64,000 nt of DNA from Onthophagus taurus. Lineage: Eukaryota; Arthropoda; Insecta; Coleoptera; Scarabaeidae. The notes beneath the pieces are model-generated. The model saw only the letters and a program-made list of their open reading frames with translations. It was not told the DNA's origin and searched no databases. Numbering within the stretch: position 1 is the stretch's first letter; every line of letters starts with the position of its first letter. Where the stretch lies: positions 30,881,001 through 30,945,000 of the forward strand of contig NC_091972.1 in the NCBI RefSeq assembly GCF_036711975.1, in the 5' to 3' direction. Shown one piece after another: positions 1 to 12,985 of the stretch. The position numbers were made by a program, and so were the translations under genes.

Positions 1-259
1 CGAATATGTCAGGAATGAAACCTTGTTATACCTAATAGTCCCATAACAGAAAAAGGCGGTCGAGTTCTGCGTTCCAACTGACTCTGGAAAGTGTACTAGT
101 TGTAAGGATAAAAAATGAAAAAACACCATGATTAAAATAAATAAAGCATCGTCAAACATACTCTTTCACAAGGTACTCGATATCAACAGGGGCACAATTA
201 TCAACAAAAGCTTGCAAGTACTGGCTTTTGTTGATGGTGACATCATTACAAGCTCGAGA

Positions 260-760
260 AGAGACATGATAAAGAATTTTGCCTACTAGAGAAAGCAATG
301 TTAAAAATTGGGCTAAAATGAAATTCAAATAAAACAAAATATATGGTCACAAACACATCAGCAAGACATTTGCAAAATTTGGCCATAGGAGAGCATAATA
401 TCTTCAAACTGTAGAACGATTCGTACACCTGGGCTCTTCACTGGTCACTTCAGACAACAATACCGCCAAAGAGATCAAAAGAAGGCTCCTTCTAGTGAAT
501 AAAACTTATTAAGGATTAATGATCCGATTAAGATCTATTAAATCGACAAGAAAAACAAAATGTTAACTATATATAACCTTAATAAGAACATGGACAATTG
601 GGCCCCTATTAACTTAAGTGACAGCGGCTGGAACAATGCTTAGAGAACGCACCAAGACTATATCTATGGACCAGGTGGTAGAAGACATTAAATCCCTCAA
701 TACAATCAAAACTATAGAAGCAAGATGCCAAATAGAACAGAATAGCCACAGAGGATTGTC
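260..760 (+). mobile_element. RTE-like LINE fragment (decayed RT to C-terminal region)
   Basis: Translated pieces in shifting frames match the stretch after the catalytic site of an RTE-type reverse transcriptase: KTKYMVTNTSA, then IGEHNIF, HLGSSLVTSDNN and AKEIKRRLL. Near 660-760 a tail reads MDQVVEDIKSLNTIK. The same block order is seen in the better preserved copy at 17.6-19.7 kb. No single frame stays open, so this is a dead fragment. The family call rests on motif order and not on a search. Confidence 0.6.
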
Positions 761-764
761 ATGT

Positions 765-1255
765 TATTAATGATGAAGAATATTACTTGTATATCGTGTA
801 GGCGGACCAAACTTGTACCGCGACCTCAAAGATCTGTTGTACACCGATAACATTATCAAATGTCACCGTGCAGTGCAATGCTCTTAACGAACATTCAGAT
901 CCTTTGGTGAGATATACTGTCACCCAAAAATCGAAAATCTGATACGATTAACAGCAGGGCAGTGGCATAAAACATACTCAACCGTTTCCTCGTCCTCCGC
1001 ACATAGTAGGAATTCAACATCGTCAGCTAGATCCAACAAGCTGATGTGTGTCTTTAATCGGCAGTGCTCAGTAAAAGCACCCATTATTAGAACTTTAATG
1101 CTTCTACGAGCAAGTCCTAAAATATTCTCGGGTTTAATAGTGGCGAACTGGTCCACAGTAGGCGAAGAGTCTCTCTTCAGCCCACAGTCCAATCCTATGT
1201 TTGGCCATCGTAAATGATATACCAACTGCTGATGAAAAATATACATGATGAAGGA
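765..1255 (-). mobile_element. LINE 3' fragment, RNase H-bearing type
   Basis: The reverse-strand ORF at 920-1246 contains ADDVEFLLCAEDEETVEYVL followed by CHCPAVNRIR. This is the Cys-rich tail that follows RNase H in ORF2 of I/R1-type LINEs (usual form: C.x..C..eeET.eHiLc.Cp.l..iR). The 3' flank at 800-835 (taccgcgacc then aagatctgttgt) recurs at 20730-20755, next to a second copy of this family. The element is 5' truncated and lacks RT. Confidence 0.65.
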
Positions 1256-1284
1256 TATAACTATTCTTTTACATTTGCTCCCTA

Positions 1285-1430
1285 AACATATTTTATTTAT
1301 ATAAGTACGTAGTCTTTCACGCCTAATGTTAATTAAACTAAAACTAGAACTAATACTAGCACTATCACTACAACTAAAACTAGACCTAGAACTAGAAACT
1401 TTCGGTTAAGCCGTGCGTCTTTCAAAAAAG
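1285..1430. mobile_element. MITE, ACTAGA-hexamer family, copy 1 (left arm)
   Basis: The outer end (about 1297-1340) carries the family terminus, CTTTCACG followed by TTAATTAAACT, then a run of degenerate hexamers of the ACTAGA/ACTAAC type at 1338-1400. It ends in a block (CTTTCGGTTAAGCCGTGCG) that recurs in the copy at 18.5 kb. Only the left terminus is complete, and the right arm is missing or diverged. No coding capacity. Superfamily not assigned. Confidence 0.6.
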
Positions 1431-4400
1431 TTACAACCTTCTTTAGAAACAAGTTCGAAGTTACTTCGAACTTGCAGACATTTTATACAATTTATGTACT
1501 AAATGCTTATTTTTTGTTATACCTATTCCACTATCAATAAATCTAGTGTTTGGTAAAATTTATTTCAGTATTACTTAACACTGAGAAGTTAATTGTAACT
1601 GTAAATGAACAAAGAATAGCGTTTTAATTTTTCTTCAATTTTATCAAAAGGCCTTACTTTGGATCTTTCACTCGGCTTGCATATTCGAGAAAGTATAAAT
1701 AAAACCTAATATTTAAATTATAGTTCCCTCTAGCGAACAATAGCAGTAATAGTTTTACAGGCGTATAAACAGTTCTATGGACGGCCACTGGATGACCTCT
1801 ATGCACTCCTAGCAAACGATAAATCATGCGGAATAGATAGGATTTCATCTGTATTTTATTATTGAAGAATATAACTTTGTCATAACATCCACATTATCAT
1901 TATCGAAAATTTTATTAATATTAATAACTTTTTTAATACTTTTATATCTAAGGTTCCATAATATTTACTAAGAAAACCACATTATATGATTATTAGGATA
2001 ATAAAATAATAACCTTCGCAACTTCCCCGAAGGTGTATTGTCTGTAAACTTATATGAATAGAGGCCTGCTTACTCATAGCAAGACGTTAATTACCATTGA
2101 TTGTGGTTAATTGCGTACGACATAGGTAGTCCATTATTAAATTAAACGTTTGCTCAATGACGAATACAAGCGACCTAAACGCACTTTAACAGTTTAGTTT
2201 CGCGGAAATAAGTATTATGGTGTTTTTCAGTAGCTAGATACTGCGATACGTGTTTTACATAGAAATTGTGCTAAAAACTGTTGTTAATATACAAAATAGA
2301 AATTTCCAACGAAAATCAGTGTAATTTGTATGCAGTATAAATAATCTATTTGTACTTTACCATTTTTCTTTTGAATCATCGTTTAGTACGGTTTTATTAG
2401 CAGATTGTATAAATAAATTTAAATTAAAATTACTTTTAAAATTAAAATATTATTTGATTTTTAGATATTTTTCTTAGAGTTATATCTTATTTTTCTTCGT
2501 AGAGTTTCGTCCGTTGACCTATTGTTGATGTCTCCAGGTATACTATTATAAAAACAATAATTGTTCTTCTTCACACTTATTGTTTTCTTGAATATTTTCC
2601 ATTTCAATCAGCATTCAACCTTCAAAATCTTCCACATAACGAACTTGTTTACCTGTTTTAATCTCTACGTAGGCGACTGGTCACTTGTAATCTCCCTAAT
2701 TAAAAAGAATCAATTATTGTTTTTTGTCTGTAAATACAAAATTATTATTAATAACAATTTTTTTCGGATTTTTCCTCAAAGAGTTTATTTCAAGGTTAAC
2801 CTATTCATCAATCATCAAAAAAGGTTTTTTTTTTTCAATTAATTATTTTGAATCCTCTCATTCTTCCTTTCAACGAATCGTAACATATTAAGTATTGTCC
2901 AAACTGATGATATACATCAGAGTTAAACACCTCGCATTATTGGATTATATCGTTTCAAACGTCACGCATATCAAACTCTAATGTGACTTTGTGGCCTTTC
3001 AGATATGCTAATACTTTGTACTTGGGCAGCAGAAATGTACCACATGACCTTAGCCTCAATCGAGGTTGATCGTGATGGTTTTGAATCTCGTAAAGGTACA
3101 TACATGGTTCTTGTTATGTTTATTTTTTCTCTTATTTAATGAAAAAGATTTTATCTTTTCCTTTTTTGTATTTTATTTAACATATATTTCTTTTTGGATG
3201 ACGAAGACATCGCCCTAGATTTTAAGACACAACAAGTAAGTCACCTTGGAATTATATTAAAAATACATCTTTGTTGAAACAAACACGTTTTATGAAGTAA
3301 TTTAAAAAAAATTAATTAAATAATAAAAATTTTTATTAATTAGGTTTTTCTTATTATATTTTTTTTTCGATTTGCTATTTATATATTCTGTTATTTTATT
3401 AAAAAAAAATAACATAATAATTTATCAATTAAACAATGTTATCATGAGTAAAATTATTCTACACTTGTTGTTGGAATCTATTTTTTTTGCGTTCTACATT
3501 TTTTTTAAACAGATAGTTTAATTAAACCACAAGTACTTTAATAATAAAAACATAAATGTTTTGACTTTGAATCTTTTAAAGCTATATTTTCTTATATTCA
3601 TCATCAAATATTTGTAGTATTTAAAACTTATTGTTTTGAAAGAAAGTTACTTTAGAATATTACTTTGTTCGTGTACCATTGTTTGTTCGAAAAACAAACA
3701 ATAAGTAACCCAACAGCATCCGCATTCGTATTTCTTTTTTCCTTCATGCTGATATCTCAATAATCTCAGTGATCTAGACGAATTCTTAAATACTAAGTAC
3801 CTCAATTCTAATGTCTATAATTACGAACATACAGAAGTGAATTCTAAAAATCGATTTTTCAAATTAAGTACTAATTAAATTTGCTGTAATTTGCTTTTTA
3901 CTTCATTAAAATATCTCAATTAGTTGTTAAGGTACGAATATTTCAATGATAATATCTCTTATTGTAATATCTGTGATTACAATCACAGAATTCAATTCAA
4001 GAAATCACAAGTCCAAAATGTGAACATCTTAAGGAAAATACTAATAATAGCCACTTAAATTTTGATGCTTCAATTAGATTTTTATATACAATTTTTGAAA
4101 AGAAATCTTTTTTTACTCAATCATTTATGATTATGTTTCTCGAATTATTGAATATAATCTGAACACTGTATAAAAAAATTAAACACTTTAAGCGAAACAG
4201 CAGCAAGCAAATAAACAAATTTGTTGTTTAAAAACTAGAAACTGTGTTCGGAATCAGAAATCCTTGTAGTAATAAAGAAAAATATTAAAAAAATATTAAC
4301 GCCACTGTTGTTGTGGAAAATAGAATAATAAAGGAAAAAAATAGAACTAGAAAACAATCTGTAATGTGTCTAAACCGAAAGAATCTATTTCATGATACCT

Positions 4401-4550
4401 AATAAGAATTGTAAAATATTAAACATTACAAAGCATTCAAATCCACTCACAATCTTCCAAATAATCACTTTTCACTATAACAATAAATGTCCCAAAAGCC
4501 AAGCAAACGGAACATCACATTGTATCTTTATAATGATGTCGACTCTATGT
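1431..4550. other. AT-rich intergenic DNA, no supported gene
   Basis: About 3.1 kb of AT-rich sequence with many A and T runs. The short ORFs here have low-complexity translations (F/I/N/K-rich) and no recognisable domain. A small hairpin, TCTGTGATT-ac-AATCACAGA, lies near 3970-3990. I see no exon, RNA gene or transposon terminus that can be supported. Confidence 0.5.
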
Positions 4551-5820
4551 GTACATGTCGCAGGCAAATGGTTATTTCAGGTAGATATCTTCTTCCTAGT
4601 CAGATACTGTCTGCCTAGGCAAACAGTAGTTCGTTACAGTTTTATCATTAAATGTCTAGGCAAATACTATTGGACAAGACAAATAGTATCTGTCTAAGCT
4701 TGTTTTAGGCAAATACCATTTTTTCGATACAACAATGGAATATAGAGTAGGTACCTGTTCTAAATAAAGTAGTTCCTATCGTTATCAACCTGCTTTTCTT
4801 AAATTCAAGTCACTAATGAGTGTCAAACGAGTCAAATTACTTATACTAAATACAAAAATTTACTAGTTTTGACAATTCTTGCTGGAATGGCATCTACTGT
4901 TGCATATCATCTTATTTTTGAAACAAGTACACCTTTTTGTACTGCACTAAAATTTCGAAGGCTGGAAGAAAACAGCAGAAAACAGTGATTGTGAAGTACA
5001 GGTCTCTCTTAATATAGCATTCATGGGGTTGGGTTGGGTTGGTTTAAAGAGCTATTTGCCTGAAAATATTTTAGCCATATACTGTACGAAGGAGTAGAAT
5101 TAATCCACAAATGTAAAAAAAAATTTCGAATGGACCTTCTAGAGATGATGGAAATATATCGGCACAACAATCAAAAAAACACTAAACTACTCAACGGCCA
5201 ACTCGAATTTAAATATATGCCTATATTTACATATTTAAAGTTAAAAATTAATTTTATTTAAATTTATAGAATTATGGGTTTCGATCCATACAATAGTGCC
5301 ATCTCGTAACATTTCGTAATATCTGTAAAAACAGGTCTTGTTTTTCGTTTTTCGTGTTTTCATGTATCGTTTGACACACGCTTTAATTGTACGTTTATAA
5401 GTTCGTGTATCTGTGTTGTTTTATAATTTAGTTATTTTATTTACATATAAGGGTTATTGTATTATAACACTAAACTCATAAAACCTTTATGACATTTCAC
5501 GTTCTAAGAAAAACAGTTTTTTCCACTTGACTGTAAGTATTTTATATAAAAAACAAAAAAATTTTCAACGAAAAAACAAATTTGTAATCCTTTTTAATCA
5601 TAGATTCGACTGATGATGGTTTTATAAGCCGAAACTAGTATCGAGAAAATAAAACAAGCGAGTGAGAAGTTGATCTATATTCATTTTCCTTTTAATATAC
5701 TATTTGCCTAGGAAAGTAGAATTTAGACTGAAATAAATGTAATAAAACTATTTGCCTAGGCAGATAGTATCTGACTAGGAAAAAGCTATTTACCTGAAAC
5801 AACCATTTGCATGTGGCATA
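4551..5820. mobile_element. Inverted-repeat element with CCTAGGCAAA subrepeats
   Basis: The left arm (about 4551-4690) and right arm (about 5697-5820) are inverted copies. Each reads inward as GCAAATGGTT, TTTCAGGTA, TCCTAGTCAGATACT, CTGCCTAGGCAAA. Inside the arms the palindromic core TTTGCCTAGGCAAA recurs several times. The roughly 1-kb interior has no coding sequence but holds the hammerhead-like motif at 5605-5645 close to the right arm. The layout fits a foldback or MITE-like DNA element. No target-site duplication was defined and the superfamily is unknown. Confidence 0.6.
5605..5645 (+). ncRNA. Hammerhead-ribozyme-like motif
   Basis: Core CTGATGA (5610-5616) and GAAA (5631-5634). Helix II is 5618-5622 with 5626-5630, including one G-U pair and a 3-nt loop. 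The self-complementary ACTAGT overlaps the second core block and would form helix III. Helix I is 5605-5609 (TTCGA) with 5641-5645 (TCGAG). The predicted cleavage triplet is GUA, ending at 5640. One unpaired U (5617) sits between CTGATGA and helix II, which departs from the canonical core. Helix III is only two pairs in cis, so activity would probably need a dimer. This class is known from Penelope-like elements and retrozymes. Confidence 0.6.
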
Positions 5821-6985
5821 CATACAACCCAAATGTTATTCTGGCCAACGAGTTTTCAAGGCACAATGAAAGTTTTAGACGCCGCCGTTCTATGCCTATT
5901 TTGCTTTTTCACGTTGCTATATTATGTTCTTTATAATAAAGTATGTTAATAAAGTAAATTATAAAGTAGTAAACTAAGTTAATATGGGATAATTTAAGGC
6001 ATAGTGCGCAATAATATGCATTAGTTAATTCTAAGTGAAGATAGTCTGTAGTAATGTAGACGATACAGATTTGTATCAGATGCAGTCATCAACAATACCA
6101 ATGATACATGCCAATTTGCAACAATGTATACAACTTCTAGTAAGATATAGACTTTTAACAATCTAGATGATATGGGATAGTCTCAGATATAATGTTCAAT
6201 AACATAAATGACTTTTGTTAAAAAAGGACAGTGTATATGTTGCTTATATTAAAGTGGTAAACATGGAATAAAAATAAGGAATAATCTCAGACATCGTGCG
6301 TGGTGGTATATTGTTACTATTGCTAGGGTAATTTCTAGGTAATCCGTAGTAATGAGAAGATGGAAGCTAATGTGAGACATACATAATTTTGGCTAATATA
6401 GAGCGGAGGCTAATACATAACTGTAATAAAGTAGGTAACATGGAATTGTGACAGGCTGATGTCATACATCCTGAAAGACAAAAGTAAGAAGAAGGGCAAA
6501 TTAATATTGTGGTTAGATTATGAATTTACCAAAATACAAGTACATACTACTAAAATATATGATATAGTCATTGACCTTAGGTCAGGAGGAAGTAGGTACT
6601 TACTTTGATTTGTTGTTTGTTCGTTAGACTTACCGGTCAATTTCTGTTAAGATTAAACAACTGATGCTAGGTTATCAAAAAGAAACAAAATTTTGTGATG
6701 AAGTTACACAAATAATAAATCTGAGCCCAGCAACATAAGAATCTACAAGGAGACTGGTTCCTTTATCAGTATAATCCAAATATGAATCCACCAATGAATC
6801 TTTCGAAAAGAGATGTCAAGTACATATTGTTTTTTTTTTTTGCATCAAAACTTTAATTGTCTTTTATTAAAGTTTGCCTAATTTCATATTGACATGGGGA
6901 TAGAATTCCGATCCTAGACCATTTAGTGTTGAATCAAAGTACAAATATGTGGAAATAGTTGATGGAGTAAAAAATTAGCAAGAAA
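5821..6985. other. Intergenic DNA, no supported feature
   Basis: AT-rich sequence with no convincing ORF and no identified terminal repeats. A run of T at 6830-6841 and a TTTATTAAAG stretch lie just before the Tc1-like relic. Confidence 0.4.
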
Positions 6986-7130
6986 CACGGAAAAATACTT
7001 GAAATGTTATTACCTAGCATAAGGAAAGACGAAGGCAATTTTTTGATTTGCGTTGAACTCAAACACTGGATTTAAATCCAATTGAACATGTGCGGCCACG
7101 TTAGGTCAAGCGAATACTGAATCATATAGA
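6986..7130 (+). pseudogene. Tc1-like transposase relic (C-terminal DDE motif)
   Basis: Around 7065-7125 the + strand reads LDLNPIEHVRPR, a stop, then VKRIL. This matches the Tc1 transposase C-terminal signature (sPDLNPIEhvWd.LgrRi) that contains the third catalytic acidic residue. An in-frame stop and loss of flanking similarity show a dead fragment. The DxD region and the terminal repeats were not found. Confidence 0.55.
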
Positions 7131-7499
7131 AGCTTTTTGAAAATTACCGTTAATAAACAATTTAATTTTAGTTAAAAACAATGCAGTATACAACTGTTTG
7201 TTGTATCAAGACTGTCAAGTTTTGTTTTGTGTGATTAACTTTTGTTATCTAGTTATATAGGTTGTTACAGAATAACTATTCCTAATTTTTGGGAAATGAC
7301 ATAAAAATTTCTAATCATCTTGCTATATTAATTTTTCTCCTATCTTATAATGTTTTATAAAACGTTAGATTACATTAATGTTGGATGTAGATTTTTCTCC
7401 TTCATTGAATTTATAATATAACACATGATATGGGATATGTCCAAACAGTAGTGTTATAATGTAAATTAATGGTAAGGTAAGGAAGTGTCATACATTGTA

Positions 7500-7690
7500 T
7501 GTAACAACAAAGCAGAATAATCTAACGGCGTTAAATTGCATATGTCTTCAATAGATCAATGGTTTGACCAGCTGTATGGCATGTGACACCATCTTATTAG
7601 AACCACTTGTCACTGATTTCAAGTTCATCCCGAAGATACTTAGGAAATTCGGGATGTTTTTCAAACTTTATCAGGGCCCACCATTTTGAG
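7500..7690 (-). pseudogene. mariner/IS630-type transposase relic
   Basis: On the reverse strand the region reads PKYLRDELEISDKWF, two stops, then DGVTCHTAGQTIDLLKTYAI. This corresponds to the WFQQDGATCHTA...TIDLL block around the second catalytic Asp of mariner/Tc-type transposases. The two stop codons sit where the family has QQ. Only this block is preserved. Confidence 0.5.
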
Positions 7691-9011
7691 AAATTCCGTC
7701 GCTTCAACTGCTGAAGAGGGTTCAGTTCTTGAGTTAATTTGATCTTGTTGCGCTATCTCACTGGTACAGCAACATTCAATAGTGAATACTGGAATTGATC
7801 CACTACAACACGCACAGCCTGTCTGGTATTATGACCGAATACTAGAATAAGCGATCTTAAAGTTTGACTGAACTGATACTATTCGATTGTGAACTTTTCG
7901 ATGATAAAAAGGTTCACCTGGGGGATAGAGAAAGTTGATATGGATCTAAGATCAATATGCAAAAATCAGTATAAACATAGGAATAGGAAATTGTAGGTTA
8001 CAGCTCTAAGTTCCTTGCTTTTGAAACTCATCGTCAATATTGGACTGATAATATTTATTTTTCGAATTAACTGAAGTATTGTAAGATCGTTTGGAAACTG
8101 GATACCAAACTTCAAGATTTTAATTTACATGCCAAAACACTTAAGTTTTGAAAACAAACTTATTTTTAATGATTGTGATGTGGTTATAGAAAAAATAAAA
8201 GTGTAAGCATGTTTGTTAATCACTTTAATGTTATTCCTAAATCGCTCAGAGATTATTTTGAAGACGCGATACACAAAAAGAGACGGTGTGTAAATATATA
8301 TTGTTTGTATATATTGTTTGATTTCGCCATGAAATTGTGGTGATGCTTCTTACAATTAGAGATTTCCTTCACGTTAGTGTAAACACATAATCTAGAGTTT
8401 CCTTATGTGTCCATAATTAGAATTTTCATCACAACCGTTATAACAACATGTATTACATAACGTTCGCTATAGTGGGGAACTTTACAGAGGAATAAAAACT
8501 TTGTATGTCATTGACATTGATTTGTGGCTTTCTAAGGCTCAGGGAAAAAATGAAAAAATAGTTAATTAATTTTACCAAGTAGTTAAAATCAACTATATAA
8601 AGAACATTAAAATTAAATATTGTATAAAAAAAATTGGATACAACTTTTTATCCATACAAAAAAATCCCTTCAAAACGTTATTCACCTTGAAACGTAATTT
8701 AAATCTAATCGTTTTTGTTCCATCTATTTATTTTTTCACCAAAGAAAGCTATTAAAATAGAAAAAAAACTGAATGGCTAAAAATAACTCAAATGATTACC
8801 CATTTCAGTTGAAAAATGATCATTAATAGTTTACAATATGTATATAAAAAATAATTATCTTTAGAGGTTTGAAAAGGATGACAAACACCTCATAATTATT
8901 TAGAAGGAAACTTGTCGATTCGACTTCGACCAAAATAATTACTGCCTATTATTTTCGACACCTTAATTGTGACGTCAACTATTTAAATGTGTTGATGCGT
9001 TCGTACGCATA
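7691..9011. other. Intergenic DNA upstream of the first CSP gene
   Basis: No supported gene or element. The last ~100 bases before the TATA box are less AT-rich and include GTCGATTCGACTTCGAC (about 8914-8930), which could be an upstream regulatory segment. That is a guess based on position only. Confidence 0.35.
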
Positions 9012-9047
9012 TATAAAAGTCGCATACTAAATTGGTCATCAATCAGT
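9012..9047 (+). promoter_or_regulatory. Core promoter of the 9.1-kb CSP gene (TATA + initiator)
   Basis: TATAAAA at 9012-9018 is followed 31 bp later by TCAGT at 9043-9047, the arthropod initiator. The spacing fits transcription start at the A of TCAGT (9045), giving a 5' UTR of about 59 nt before the ATG at 9104. Confidence 0.75.
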
Positions 9048-9103
9048 ACGAATCGTGTACATTTTGTGTGCAGAACAAACTAAAATAATTAGAAAAGACA
9101 AAA

Positions 9104-9546
9104 ATGAAGCATATTCTAGTCGTTTTGTTTGCTTGTGTTTTGGCTTTTGCTTATGCCAGGCCAGACGATAAATATACTACTAAATACGACGGAGTTGATT
9201 TAGATGCCATTTTAAAAAATAAACGTTTGTTGCATGGCTATATTAATTGTTTATTGGAAAAGGGGCCATGTAGCCCTGATGGAACTGAATTAAAGAGTAA
9301 GTGTTAAAAAAAAGACCTATTTATTCACTTTTATGATTATTTTATACAGATAATCTTCCCGATGCCATAAACAACGGTTGCTCAAAATGTAGTGAAAAAC
9401 AAAGAGAAGGTGGTAAGAAAGTTCTTCGTTTCATTATCGATAATGAAAGGGCAGCTTGGGATGAATTGGAGAAGAAATATGATCCTTCTGGTGAATATAG
9501 GAAGAAGTACGAAGCTGAGGCTAAAAAAGAAGGAATTAATTTGTAA
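9104..9546 (+). CDS. Chemosensory protein (OS-D/A10 family), 129 aa
   Basis: Two exons: 9104-9296 and 9350-9546. The 53-bp intron (GTAAGT...ACAG) splits a codon after its first base just past Lys64, the conserved phase-1 CSP intron position. Residues 1-18 form a signal peptide. The mature N-terminus contains [16 protein letters not shown], and Cys49, 56, 75 and 78 give the diagnostic C-X6-C-X18-C-X2-C pattern. Exon 2 carries LPDAI, a Gln after the last Cys pair, the W-D-E-L-E-K-K-Y-D motif, and ends KEGINL. CSPs are small soluble helical carriers of hydrophobic ligands, secreted into sensillar lymph or other fluids. First of six copies in the window. Ligand and tissue cannot be told from sequence. 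Confidence 0.95.
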
Positions 9547-9698
9547 ACAAAATGATGATTACTCTTATTCTTTTCAATCAAAATCTGTGCCAATGATGAC
9601 CAATATTCACGCAAACCTAATGAGTCCTATAGTCTCTTGTTTTTTAGCTGAGCATTTAAAAAAACCAAAAAAAAATTATAAATTTGTTATTTATATTT

Positions 9699-9704
9699 AA
9701 TAAA
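9699..9704 (+). terminator. Poly(A) signal of the 9.1-kb CSP gene
   Basis: AATAAA lies 153 bp after the stop codon. It is the first canonical hexamer in the 3' flank. Confidence 0.6.
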
Positions 9705-12700
9705 AAAGAATGTTATTAATTATTATGGCTTGTTATTTTAATGGGTGACAAATAATTATAACTATTTTATTGGTTCTGAAGTTCTGAGTGTTTCGATAGT
9801 TAGCAAAACGAAGGCGAATATTTTCAAAGAATCATTATTGTGTATAATTATGACAATTACGAAATAATTAAAACTTTCTATTTTAAAATTTCGTAAAAGA
9901 ACAAAAGCTTACCGGTATACAAGTATAAAAAATCACATTTACTTCATGTAATTTCAGAAATAATTTTGATTTAAATTGTAAGAATTTCATCATATTTTGT
10001 GTAGCCTTTGAAAATTCAATTTTAATTATCGTTTCTCTTATTCAACTTGAAACATTTTTCATAAAAATTACAACGTTTGTTGGCAGATTAAGTGTTGAAC
10101 GTTTAACACTGTTTGTGAAAAATCAACAACTATTCATCAATCTAAATTGTGTATTATCCGATAGTGCTTTAATTAAATTAGCCAAAATGGCTAACTACTT
10201 GATGTAAAATGGCATCAATTAAAATCTCTTAAAACTGCTTAAAATGGCTGAAAATTAAAATAAGATTTGATTTATGTGGATAGCATTAATACCTGTCTGG
10301 ATATGATTGGGTAAATAAATTTAGCAGGGGCTGAGTGTTGAGTTATGTTACTGTGCAAAATATTACCTCAACGTCATCCGACCAGAATCGGTTTATAATG
10401 ATGAATAAAACGTATCCTGTCAACTGATTCAAAGCATTCTTAAAGTTTTAAATGCAGAAGATGTGACCGGACTGCAACAAGTTGCATAAATAGATCCTTC
10501 TATAAAAAAGGTTTTTTTGGATACTATTAAATAAGTATAAGGATTCTTGAAATGTGAAAGTACATTCACCATTAATAGATTACCAAACCCATTCAAAAAA
10601 GGTCATCCTAACATTGGAGTAATGATGGCACAAAATGGCACTTACAATAAAATTCTAAAAGATCTAGTTAATATTTCCAATGACAATCTCTTTGAATCCA
10701 ACAATAAATCAATTTTAATAATGAACGACAAAAAGACGACCTAACAGCAAATATATGAAATGAACAAGGGTATAAAGGATTTATTGTTAGCATCTCCTTT
10801 ACTAGATCTATGTCGATGGACATTCTTCTGACGTAACTTTCCATGCAACTAAATCCTGTCAAGAAAATGGCATCATACTGATTACACTCATTTCAATCTC
10901 TACTCATTTTATCTAACACGTGAATATTGCTGTTTTTCGTGTTGGCAATTAATATCGAGAAATTAATCCTTTACTCTTTACCAGAAACTACGAAATCTGC
11001 ACAATGGTTTCAGAGCTTCTCACTCTACATTTCACTGAAATTCTTAGTGGTAATGATAACCGTTCAGCTACTAACAATGGTGTCGTTATAGGAAACATTA
11101 GAAGATCTATGTTTTCTGGAGTCGCGAATAGATAAAGAAAAACGTCTGTCGTTTCAAAAATCATCGTGTACATTGAGTTAATGGTTTCATTGTTTCAACT
11201 CTGGTGTAATATTACTCAAGACTATAATGATCTTAAAAATTATGGTTTGCCAGTTAATAAAGTTTTTCAGATAAAAATTGTGATGAACAGACATGACCGT
11301 TTTTGAAAATGAAATTGAATGTGATACTATTAATGTAATAGAAGTTTTGTGTTCTGATTATGTACTTTCAAGAAGTAACAAGAAATAAATGTCAATTCAC
11401 AAGTTCAAAATCAAAGTGAGACAAAAGTATTGATTGAAACCAGTTTGACCAGAATTAAAAGATACTAGGAAAAAGTGAGAGAAGGAAATATACCATATAT
11501 TGCCACATCAGTGCAATGGTAACAATGCTACTAATACTATATAAGATATTTCAAAACTCCGCCTTGTCTTCTTGTACAAACCTAAGTTTATTTAACTATT
11601 TCCATCCAGTTATGTAATAATTCCAAAACTGTATGTAATAGTTGTTCGGTAAACAGATGACACACTAAGACAGAAAAAATGATGTAAAATGAAAAATTTT
11701 ATACTTAAATTGTCAAAATGATGTATTAGAAAGCAAAATGCCAAGAACATGTCAGCAGGAATGAAAATATTAAATTAAGAAACTGAAATAATATCATCGC
11801 TATGGGTAATAAGCACACATCACCACTTTTGGACGCAGTAATACTACAAAACCTTATCTATTCTTATCATCGACAGATGCGAAGTAGAGTATTTAAAGAT
11901 AAATTAGGCATCCTGGGAAGAAATCAAGTTTACAATTAACCAAACCACTCCAACTTGCATTATTTTTATACAGAATGTACAAAAGAATAAAAAGCTAAAT
12001 GATGCAAAACTAAAACAAGTGGTATAAACTGAGAAAATATTTTGAGAATAAGTGACAACCCCGCCATTACATGAAACAGTGAACTACACCTTTCACACAT
12101 ACCGCTTGTAATTAAGCCTTAAGCATGGAGAAGGTTAGTTAATCTACACGATTATAATCATTTTTCTCCCATGTATTTCCTTATCCCTAACTTGTACTGT
12201 TGGGATTTAGAACATATCTGTTATATGATTAATGTTACCGCTCCTTATCTAGGCTATTCAATCAATCATCATAAGTAAAATGTTAAGATGTGCCAAGACG
12301 CGTAACATTGTGATTTCATTTAATTGATGCTGACAGCTGTTGTTGTTGGGATTATGCTGGAATCTGCTGTATCTGAAATTTCATGAATATGAGATTGTAA
12401 CATAGAATCTGGAAGACCCGCTTAAATAATTAATTGAGAAGTTGACATGATGAAGTTCACATCTTTTTAAACTGAATATCCATTGTATCATGTGGTAGCG
12501 ATTTAGGTTAGCATTAATACGTGTCGTCTACCAGTTATGGCATTAAAATGTGCAAAAACTAGATCCAATGTGTTCTGATAATCATTGAATTATGTCAAAC
12601 CACATACTGCTGTAATACTTGTAGTCATTGAAGCTCTTCTAACTTGGGATCTTCACAAAACATCAATATATCATTCGAAAATTGTTGAACTAAAATAATA

Positions 12701-12870
12701 ATCTGATCTATAAACGAATATCAGACTTAATTGATCTAGTTTTGTTTGTAAATATAAGACGCCTATAGAGACAAACTAGTAAGAGATGTCTCACTCACAG
12801 CATCAATCCTCAAGAACCGATCTGAATATTTAGATTCAAAGCAAACAAACAAAAATATTTAATTAATAAT
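9705..12870. other. Intergenic DNA between the first CSP gene and a ribozyme-bearing repeat
   Basis: About 3.2 kb, AT-rich. Short ORFs at 10547-10744 (+) and 10988-11173 (-) have no recognisable domain and no flanking gene structure. The texture between 10.3 and 12.5 kb is less AT-rich and could be old transposon sequence, but no motif could be assigned. Confidence 0.4.
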
Positions 12871-12985
12871 GATTATTATAATTAGGTTGAAATTGAAGTT
12901 AATATCCATTATGCCAGTTTGTTTAACGTGATAGAAAAAATTTTTCGAATTTTGTTGTACTTTTACTGGTTTATTTAAATTTTTG

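Noticed and set aside
3040-3100. tRNA-like B-box (GGTTTTGAATCTC)
   Set aside because: No matching A-box at the right distance and no cloverleaf pairing.
5020-5045. Telomere-like GGGTT repeats
   Set aside because: Only about three short units, and they do not match TTAGG or TCAGG, the usual insect telomere repeats.
9342-9614. 90-codon reverse ORF over the first CSP gene
   Set aside because: Antisense of CSP exon 2, with no independent support.
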